From an uncultured Collinsella sp. (GTDB taxonomy: Bacteria; Actinomycetota; Coriobacteriia; Coriobacteriales; Coriobacteriaceae): a stretch of 8,192 nucleotides of DNA. Made by a program: the position numbers and the translations under genes. The notes below the pieces were generated by a model, which ran no database searches, had not been told where the DNA came from, and saw only the letters and a program-made list of their open reading frames with translations. Shown here in pieces: positions 1 through 5,337 of this stretch (position 1 is its first letter; each line of letters opens with the position of its first letter). The stretch spans positions 1 to 8,192 of the forward strand of contig UQHR01000054.1 in NCBI GenBank assembly GCA_900540905.1, written 5' to 3'.

Positions 1-16
1 TCCGCACATGTGCGGA
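1..16. repeat. Perfect 16-bp palindrome at window edge
   Basis: TCCGCACATGTGCGGA is its own reverse complement. As RNA it could fold into a 6-bp stem with a CATG loop; as DNA it could be a dimeric-protein operator. No T-tract follows on the plus strand, so a standard intrinsic terminator is not supported. It touches the window edge, so the repeat may extend further left. It lies just upstream of a short ORF with a good ribosome binding site. Function is unknown. Confidence 0.4.
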
Positions 17-36
17 TGAATGTGGGAGGTGTTCGG

Positions 37-81
37 ATGAAGTCGATAATCAAGGTATTCCACCGCAACTTCGAAGTCTAG
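37..81 (+). CDS. Possible 14-aa small ORF, or tail of an upstream gene
   Basis: The frame ATG...TAG encodes MKSIIKVFHRNFEV. GGGAGG at 24-29 sits 7 nt ahead of the ATG, which is ideal Shine-Dalgarno spacing. However, the same frame is open leftwards to base 1 (12 further codons with no stop), so this could equally be the last 26 codons of a gene that begins outside the window. The short peptide is basic and amphipathic-looking and I do not recognise it. It ends 32 bp before the -10 element of the tRNA promoter. A leader peptide, a microprotein or a gene tail are all possible. Confidence 0.25.
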   Translation: MKSIIKVFHRNFEV

Positions 82-110
82 TCATGCGACGTATGGCGAT
101 GCAGTAAATC

Positions 111-119
111 TGCTACACT
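111..119 (+). promoter_or_regulatory. Extended -10 promoter of the tRNA-Arg gene
   Basis: TGCTACACT contains a TGn extension followed by TACACT, a 4/6 match to the TATAAT consensus that keeps the key A2 and T6. It lies 10 bp before the first tRNA base, which fits initiation a few bases upstream of the mature 5' end. No convincing -35 hexamer is seen 16-18 bp further up, which is tolerable for an extended -10 promoter. A small inverted repeat (GCAG-TAAAT-CTGC, 101-113) runs into the element. Confidence 0.5.
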
Positions 120-129
120 AGTACAACAT

Positions 130-205
130 GCCTCCGTAGCTCAGGGGATAGAGCACCGCTCTCCTAAAGCGGGTGTCGACGGTTCGAATCCGCCCGGGGG
201 CACCA
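130..205 (+). tRNA. tRNA-Arg (anticodon CCT)
   Basis: The cloverleaf can be drawn directly. The acceptor stem pairs 130-136 with 195-201 (one U-G pair), and the D arm is GCTC/GAGC (139-142 with 151-154). The anticodon stem pairs 156-160 with 168-172 around the loop CTCCTAA, giving anticodon CCT, which reads AGG (Arg). The variable region is 5 nt. The T arm has the loop TTCGAAT and a 5-bp stem with one A-C mismatch (179/193). The discriminator is A202 and CCA (203-205) is encoded in the DNA. The gene is transcribed convergently with the cell-wall operon and followed by its own terminator. AGG is normally a rare codon in GC-rich Actinobacteria. No integrase or duplicated tRNA 3' end is visible in this window, so use as an attachment site is not supported. 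Confidence 0.95.
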
Positions 206-215
206 GAGATTTGTC

Positions 216-248
216 GAGCCCGGTACCATTACGGTGCCGGGCTCTTCT
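216..248 (+). terminator. Intrinsic terminator of the tRNA-Arg transcript
   Basis: A 12-bp stem pairs GAGCCCGGTACC (216-227) with GGTGCCGGGCTC (233-244), including one G-T pair, around the 5-nt loop ATTAC. It is followed by TTCT, a short and imperfect U-tract. It starts 10 nt after the tRNA CCA end. The hairpin is very stable but the weak T-run lowers certainty about its efficiency. Confidence 0.75.
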
Positions 249-261
249 GGTTCAATGCCAT

Positions 262-304
262 GTCAAAAACGAAGCGCCCGCTTGCTGGGGGAGCAAGCGG
301 GCGC
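262..304 (-). terminator. Intrinsic terminator of the pknB operon
   Basis: A perfect 13-bp stem pairs GCGCCCGCTTGCT (274-286) with AGCAAGCGGGCGC (292-304) around a GGGGG loop. Read on the minus strand it is followed by TTCGTTTTTGACA (273-261), so the U-rich tail is on the side expected for the leftward operon. It lies 53 bp beyond the pknB stop codon and is the natural end of the fhaA-to-pknB transcript. Confidence 0.85.
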
Positions 305-356
305 CTGTGAGCGAATATGTTTGCGGCGAGAGCCGTGATGGGCGGTGGGGTGGCGA

Positions 357-2318
357 CTAGTTGGTCGTACCGGAATCGTCACCCGTGCCCGAGCCAGAGC
401 CAGAGCCCGAGCCAGAAAGTGCGACTGTTAGCGTGATCGTGCTGTCGGTGGACTGCTTGCCGGTGGGGGAGACGCCCGTAACGGTGGCATCCTCGTTACC
501 GCTCACGGGATTGCCGTTCTGGTCACAGAAGCCGATGTTATAGAAACCGGCGTTGTTGAGCGCGCTAACGGCGGCGGAAATGCTCTTGCCGTACAGGTTG
601 CCTGGGACGGAGGCCTTGCCGGACTTCTTGGCAATGACGACGGTAATCGTGGCGCCGGGCTTCTGCTTGCCGCTGGGGTTCCAGCTGATCACGGTGCCCT
701 CGGTAACCGAGTCGTTCTCCTGGTAGCTCACGTCGACGCCAAAGCCTGCCATATCGAGGGCGTTGCGCGCCTGGGCCTCGGTCATGTCGGTCAGGTCGGG
801 GACGGACGTGGTATCCGGGCCGCTCGAGACCTTGTACGAGATGGTCGTGCCCTTCGCGACTTCCTTACCGGCTTCGGTGCCCTGCTCAAAGACCTGGCCC
901 TCATCGGCCTCGTTGGCCTCCTCGGAGGCGTTGCCCTTCAGGCCAACGCTTGCCAGCGCGGCCTCGGCCTGGTCCTTGGTCAGGCCGACAAGCTTGGGAA
1001 CCTCAACCTTCTCGGAGGGCTTGGGACCCTTGGAGATTACCAGGTTCACCTTGGTGCCCTTGGCCTTCTTGGTGTTGCCGTTGGGCGTCTGCTCGGCGAC
1101 CTTGCCCTCGTCGACATCGTCGTTGTAGCTTTGGTCGATGGTGCCGACCTCGAGGCCGGCTTCCTTGATCAGCTCGACGGCAGTCTGCTGGTCCTTGCCC
1201 AGCACATCGGGCACGGTGACCTGCTCGCCGCCAAAGAGTCCTGTGGCAAAGGCCACCACGATGCCGATGACGGCAACGGCTGCCACCACGGCGGCGATGA
1301 TCTTGTTCTTGTTGGATTTGGGCTTTTCGACCTCGTAGGAGCCGGTGGAGCCCGAAACCGAGCTACGGGCGGTATTCTGGCCGCTCACGCCCGAGACGGG
1401 ACGCACCATGGCGCGCGTTTGATCGGAAAGCTCGCGGGTCTTGGTGGCGCCGAGCTCGCCGGGGGCACCGATGATGCGCGTGGGCTCGGAAATGTTGACG
1501 GCGCGCCCGGACAGGTAGCTGTTGAGCACCTGACGCAGCTCGTCGGCCGTCTGGAAGCGATTCGCCGGGTCCTTTTCCATGCACTTGAGGATGATGCGCT
1601 CAAGATCGGCGTCGACGCCGGAGTTAATCTGGCTCGGCGGGATGGGCAGCTCGTTGACCTGCTTGAGTGCGACCGAGATAGCGTCGTCGCCGTCAAAGGG
1701 CACGCGGCCGGTGGCGCACTCGTACATCACGACGCCCAGCGAGTAGATATCCGAGGTGGGACCGAGGTCCTGGCCGCGAGTCTGCTCGGGGCTTACATAA
1801 TGGGCGGTGCCCAACACGTTGTTGTCCTGCGTGAGGTGGCTATTCTTGGCGCGCGCGATGCCAAAATCCATCACCTTGATGTTGCCGTCGGGCAGCACCA
1901 TGATGTTTTGCGGCTTGATGTCGCGGTGGATGATCTCGTGCTTGTGTGCGACCGAAAGCGCAGAGCTGATCTGCGAGCCGATCTGCGCGACCTTTTTGGG
2001 GTCGAGGGCGCCGTGGCTCTTGATGCCGCTCTTGAGGTCGGTACCGCGCAGATACTCCATGACGATGTAATAGGTGTCGCCGTCCTTGCCCCAATCGTAG
2101 ACGCCTACGATATAGGGGGAGGAGAGGCCGGCTGCTGCCTGGGCCTCCTGCTTAAAACGCGCGGCGAAGGTGGCGTCGCCGGCGTACTGCGGCAGCATGA
2201 TCTTGACGGCTACCGTGCGGTCGAGGACCTGATCCTGCGCACGGTAGACGGTCGCCATGCCGCCTGTCCCCACCTTATCCTTGAGGAGGTATCTTCCCCC
2301 GAGGACCCTCTGTTCCAT
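357..2318 (-). CDS. pknB: PASTA-domain Ser/Thr protein kinase, PknB-like
   Basis: A transmembrane eukaryotic-like Ser/Thr kinase of 653 residues. The cytoplasmic kinase domain (about 9-275) shows the glycine loop GTGGMATVY (18-25), VAVK with Lys39, HRDIKPQN with catalytic Asp133, DFG (151-153), and GTAHYVSPEQ at the end of the activation loop. A juxtamembrane linker precedes one membrane helix (about 339-362). Four extracellular PASTA repeats follow (about 365-431, 432-500, 501-565, 569-635), then a Gly-Ser tail. PASTA domains bind peptidoglycan fragments or lipid II in known homologues and control kinase activity. The start at 2318 is chosen because AGGAG (2328-2324) lies 5 nt ahead; the in-frame ATG at 2333 has no comparable site. 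The activation loop has a single obvious Thr (Thr163) before the GT motif, where M. tuberculosis PknB has two phosphorylated Thr. The kinase assignment is very secure; the pknB name rests on the PASTA domains and synteny. Confidence 0.95.
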   Translation of the reverse strand: MEQRVLGGRYLLKDKVGTGGMATVYRAQDQVLDRTVAVKIMLPQYAGDATFAARFKQEAQAAAGLSSPYIVGVYDWGKDGDTYYIVMEYLRGTDLKSGIKSHGALDPKKVAQIGSQISSALSVAHKHEIIHRDIKPQNIMVLPDGNIKVMDFGIARAKNSHLTQDNNVLGTAHYVSPEQTRGQDLGPTSDIYSLGVVMYECATGRVPFDGDDAISVALKQVNELPIPPSQINSGVDADLERIILKCMEKDPANRFQTADELRQVLNSYLSGRAVNISEPTRIIGAPGELGATKTRELSDQTRAMVRPVSGVSGQNTARSSVSGSTGSYEVEKPKSNKNKIIAAVVAAVAVIGIVVAFATGLFGGEQVTVPDVLGKDQQTAVELIKEAGLEVGTIDQSYNDDVDEGKVAEQTPNGNTKKAKGTKVNLVISKGPKPSEKVEVPKLVGLTKDQAEAALASVGLKGNASEEANEADEGQVFEQGTEAGKEVAKGTTISYKVSSGPDTTSVPDLTDMTEAQARNALDMAGFGVDVSYQENDSVTEGTVISWNPSGKQKPGATITVVIAKKSGKASVPGNLYGKSISAAVSALNNAGFYNIGFCDQNGNPVSGNEDATVTGVSPTGKQSTDSTITLTVALSGSGSGSGSGTGDDSGTTN

Positions 2319-2450
2319 TCCTGCTCCTAACATAACTATTCGCTCAACGATGTGTGTAGTACCTACTGTGTGGCCGCTGGGGCCATGTGACGCATTGCCG
2401 CTAGCCCTTAGGCCGCGGCGCGCCCCGGGTGTCCGATTCGATCACGGGCA
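2319..2450 (-). other. 132-bp gap between rodA-pbpA and pknB
   Basis: This is the only real gap in the operon and sits where pknA lies in M. tuberculosis, but it is far too short to hold a kinase. It contains a TGGCC/GGCCA hairpin (around 2371-2385), a GTAG-TAC-CTAC inverted repeat flanked by GTGTG direct repeats (2352-2372), and a GC-only palindromic patch (around 2411-2428). A 16-codon ORF (MPVIESDTRGAPRPKG, 2451 down to 2401) starts in a TGATG overlap with the upstream stop. I find no convincing -35/-10 pair on the minus strand, so an internal pknB promoter is possible but not shown. Confidence 0.4.
2324..2328 (-). promoter_or_regulatory. Ribosome binding site deciding the pknB start
   Basis: AGGAG on the minus strand ends 5 nt before the ATG at 2318-2316. 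It overlaps the sequence just after the alternative ATG at 2333, which itself has only a weak GAG upstream. This supports the 653-residue product over one five residues longer. Confidence 0.7.
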
Positions 2451-5321
2451 TCACGCTCCCTGGGCGGCGAGTGCCGCAGTCAGGACGATGCCGGCGATCT
2501 TGGCCGCCTTGACGTCGTGTTGGTCGTAATCCTCCAAGGCCACCGAGATGGCGACCGTGGGTGAATCGTAGGGTGCAAAGCCGATAAACATCGAGTTGAC
2601 GTTGGTGCCGCCGGTCTCGGCCGAGCCGGTCTTGCCGGCAACCTTGACGCCCGGAATCTGGGCATCGGTGCCGGTGCCGGACTGGACGACGGCGAGCATG
2701 GCCTGCTTGACCTGGTCGGCCGTGGCGGAGCTGACGGCCTGGCCCAGCGAGCGGGACTGCGTGGTCTTGACCACGGTTCCGTCCGGTGCGAGCACCTGGG
2801 AAACAAAGAACGGGTCCATGACCACACCGCTGTTGGCGATGGCCGCGGCGATCACGGCATTTTGCATGACCGTGGTCTGCGGGCCGGGTGTGTGGTCCAT
2901 GCCGACGGGCTGGCCGGCACCTGCCCAGGCGGTCTCCCACTCGGTCATGAGCGACGGATCGGCCATGATGGAGGCCGTGGAGGTCAGGTCCTGGCCGAGC
3001 TTCTGGCCGTAGCCAAAGGCGTTGGCAAACTGCACGAGCGTGTTTGCGCCCACTTCGTTGGCCACCTGGCCAAAGACGACGTTGGAGGAGACGGCAAAGG
3101 CCTGCTGCAGGCTGATGGTGCCGTAGCTCTCGTTGGCGTAGTTGGTGACCGGCGCGTTGCCGATGTCCATGGAGCCGGGTGCCTGATAGGTGCTCGTGAG
3201 GCTGGCGGTTCCGGTCTCGAGTGCGGCGGAAAGCGTGACGACCTTAAAGGTGGAACCCGGGGTGTACAGCGCGTCCATGGCGCGGTCGTACATGGAGCCG
3301 TCCTCGCCGCCGCCCGTCTGCAGCAGCGCGTCGATGTTGGTGTTGTCGTAGGTGGGCGAGCTGGCGCACGCGAGGACTGCGCCGGTGCGCGGATCCAAGA
3401 CCACCACGGCGCCCTTAAAGCCCTTGAGCGCCTGCTCGGCGGCCGTCTGGATGCGCGAGTCGATGGTGAGCTTGGCGGTGTTGCCCGGCTGGGTTTGGCC
3501 TGCAAGCGACGCGATGGCGTTGTTCCAGCTGGAGTAATCCTTGGAGCCGGTGAGCGTGTCGTTCATGACGGCCTCGATGCCGGCGGTGCCGTACTGCTGG
3601 CTTACGTAGCCCACCACGTGCGCGGCCATGTTGCCGTTGGGGTAGGAGCGGGCGTAGGTGCCGTCCTCCTGCTGCAGAGACTCGGCCAGCGTCACGCCAT
3701 CGGACGTGATGATGGAGCCGCGCTGGATGTACTTGGAGCGGGCGATGGTGTGGTTGTTGGTTGGCATGTCCTGATAGTCCTTGGCCTTGATGACCTGGAC
3801 ATAGGTGAGGTTGCCGATAAGGATGGCGAACAGCGCCGTAAAGGCGAGCACCGCGCGGGTCAGGCGGTTGGCGAGCGCCACGCGGCCGAGCACGCCGGAT
3901 TCGGGCGTGTCGAGCAGACGACGGCGCATGCGCGAGCCGGCGGAGTGGCTGCTGCGGCCATACGAGGACGAAGCGGCAAAGCGCGTGCCGGTCGGGGCTG
4001 CAGCGGATGCGACCTGGTCGTCGGTGATGGCTGCCATGGTGCCGGTGCCGGTAAGCTCGGCCTCGCGTCCGGTTGCCTCGTCACCGGCGCGCAACAGCAG
4101 CGCGACGATGATAAAGCTCGCCAGCAATGAGGAGCCGCCCTGGCTCATAAAGGGCAGGGTAACGCCGGTCAGCGGGATCAGACGGGTCACGCCGCCCACA
4201 ATCAAGAAAGCCTGGAAGCTGATGGCGGCCGTAAGGCCCGTGGCGCTAAAAGCGGCAAGGTCGGACTTGGCGCGGGCGGCTGTGGTCAGGCCGCGAACGG
4301 CAAAGAGCATAAACAGGATGAGCACGGCACCGCCGCCCAAAAGGCCCATCTCCTCGCCGATGGCCGAGAAGATAAAGTCGGACTCGACGACGGGGATGTT
4401 GTTGGCCATGCCGTTGCCGATACCAACGCCGACCAGGCCGCCGTCGGCGAGTGAGAAGAGCGACTGGACGATCTGGTAGCCCTGCCCCTGGGCGTCCTTA
4501 AACGGATCAACCCAAACCTGGAAACGCACTTGAACGTGCGACAGGAACTTGTAGGCGCCCACGGCTCCCACGGCCAAAAGTGCGAGGCCGATGATGACGT
4601 ACGAAAAACGTCCCGTGGCAACGTAGAGCATCAGCAAGAAGATGGTATAGAACAGCACTGCCGAGCCCAGATCGCGTTCGAAGACGACGACGAGCAGGCA
4701 TACGCCCCATACCGCAAAGAGCGGAAGCAGCAGGCGCAGGCGCGGAACTTTAAAGCCCAGGATCTTTCGGTTGGAAATGGAGAGCAGCTCGCGGTTCTCG
4801 GCCAGGTAGCCGGCCAGGAACAGCACGATAAAGACCTTGGCGAACTCGCCGGGCTGGATGGTAAAGCCGGCGATGCGAATCCACAGCTTGGAGCCCGAGA
4901 TCGTGGTACCGATAAAGATCGGCAGCATCAGCAAAATGATGCCGATGATGCCAAAGGTGTATTTGTAGCGCATGACCACGTCGAGGTTTTTGACCAGCGC
5001 GAGCGTTCCCACCATCAACGCTACCGAGATAAACAGGATGACGAGCTGTGAGATGGCGAGGTCGGGCGCCAGGCGCGTCACAAACGTGATGCCGATGCCC
5101 GACAGAACAAAGACGATGGGCAGGATTGCCGGATCGGCGCCGGGCGCCAAGATGCGCACGGCGATGTGCGCCGCGGCGAAGGCGGCAAAAAGTCCGATCG
5201 GCACGGCGAGCGTCTCAAATGAGATAGCGGCGCCCGCGGTGAGTACGTACATCGCATACAGCAGGATGACGGGGAACGCCGAGGCGATGAGTAAGAGCAG
5301 TTCGGTGTTGCGGCGACTCAT
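2451..5321 (-). CDS. RodA-PbpA fusion: SEDS glycosyltransferase joined to class B penicillin-binding protein
   Basis: One 956-residue protein that should both polymerise and crosslink peptidoglycan. Residues about 5-412 form a multi-helix SEDS domain with the family's extracellular loop (WVDPFKDAQGQGYQ at 270-282; Asp276 probably matches the essential Asp of RodA), ESDFIF (313-318), and the PLTG...LPFMSQGGSS signature (383-398). A basic, Ser/Gly-rich linker (about 413-488) leads to another membrane helix (about 489-508). An RGSII pedestal motif (534-538) and a transpeptidase domain follow, with STFK (Ser690, Lys693), SSN (745-747) and KTG (897-899) all intact. The start at 5321 has AAAGGGAG 8 nt ahead and lies 16 bp after the phosphatase stop; the frame's longer extension only overlaps that gene. 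M. tuberculosis has separate rodA and pbpA in these positions, and PBPA is a reported PknB/PstP substrate there. The RodA rather than FtsW label rests on synteny. Confidence 0.93.
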   Translation of the reverse strand: MSRRNTELLLLIASAFPVILLYAMYVLTAGAAISFETLAVPIGLFAAFAAAHIAVRILAPGADPAILPIVFVLSGIGITFVTRLAPDLAISQLVILFISVALMVGTLALVKNLDVVMRYKYTFGIIGIILLMLPIFIGTTISGSKLWIRIAGFTIQPGEFAKVFIVLFLAGYLAENRELLSISNRKILGFKVPRLRLLLPLFAVWGVCLLVVVFERDLGSAVLFYTIFLLMLYVATGRFSYVIIGLALLAVGAVGAYKFLSHVQVRFQVWVDPFKDAQGQGYQIVQSLFSLADGGLVGVGIGNGMANNIPVVESDFIFSAIGEEMGLLGGGAVLILFMLFAVRGLTTAARAKSDLAAFSATGLTAAISFQAFLIVGGVTRLIPLTGVTLPFMSQGGSSLLASFIIVALLLRAGDEATGREAELTGTGTMAAITDDQVASAAAPTGTRFAASSSYGRSSHSAGSRMRRRLLDTPESGVLGRVALANRLTRAVLAFTALFAILIGNLTYVQVIKAKDYQDMPTNNHTIARSKYIQRGSIITSDGVTLAESLQQEDGTYARSYPNGNMAAHVVGYVSQQYGTAGIEAVMNDTLTGSKDYSSWNNAIASLAGQTQPGNTAKLTIDSRIQTAAEQALKGFKGAVVVLDPRTGAVLACASSPTYDNTNIDALLQTGGGEDGSMYDRAMDALYTPGSTFKVVTLSAALETGTASLTSTYQAPGSMDIGNAPVTNYANESYGTISLQQAFAVSSNVVFGQVANEVGANTLVQFANAFGYGQKLGQDLTSTASIMADPSLMTEWETAWAGAGQPVGMDHTPGPQTTVMQNAVIAAAIANSGVVMDPFFVSQVLAPDGTVVKTTQSRSLGQAVSSATADQVKQAMLAVVQSGTGTDAQIPGVKVAGKTGSAETGGTNVNSMFIGFAPYDSPTVAISVALEDYDQHDVKAAKIAGIVLTAALAAQGA

Positions 5322-5329
5322 AAGCGGCA

Positions 5330-5337
5330 CTCCCTTT
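5330..5337 (-). promoter_or_regulatory. Ribosome binding site deciding the rodA-pbpA start
   Basis: AAAGGGAG immediately follows the TAG stop of the phosphatase gene (5340-5338) and precedes the ATG at 5321 by 8 nt. This excludes the upstream in-frame ATG at 5447, whose 42 extra residues are Pro/Arg/Lys-rich and merely read the phosphatase 3' end in another frame. Confidence 0.85.

Noticed and set aside
130..205. tRNA-Arg as an attachment site for an integrated element
   Set aside because: No integrase, no direct repeat of the tRNA 3' end and no foreign-looking genes are present in the window.
1131..2330. 399-codon open frame on the plus strand opposite the PknB kinase region
   Set aside because: It is the antisense of a kinase domain whose motifs are all intact; the translation is Gly/Asp/Val/His-rich with no family resemblance, as expected from GC-rich antisense codons.
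2319..2333. pknB start at the ATG at 2333
   Set aside because: No useful Shine-Dalgarno site ahead of it; the ATG at 2318 has AGGAG at 5-nt spacing and begins the usual short lead into the kinase domain.
2401..2940. 179-codon minus-strand frame overlapping the end of the PBP
   Set aside because: Shifted-frame shadow of the transpeptidase domain; only its last 16 codons lie beyond the PBP stop, and these are reported separately as a doubtful tiny ORF.
2862..4130. 422-codon open frame on the plus strand opposite the PBP region
   Set aside because: Antisense shadow of an intact transpeptidase; low-complexity Gly/Val/Ala/His composition and no recognisable domain.
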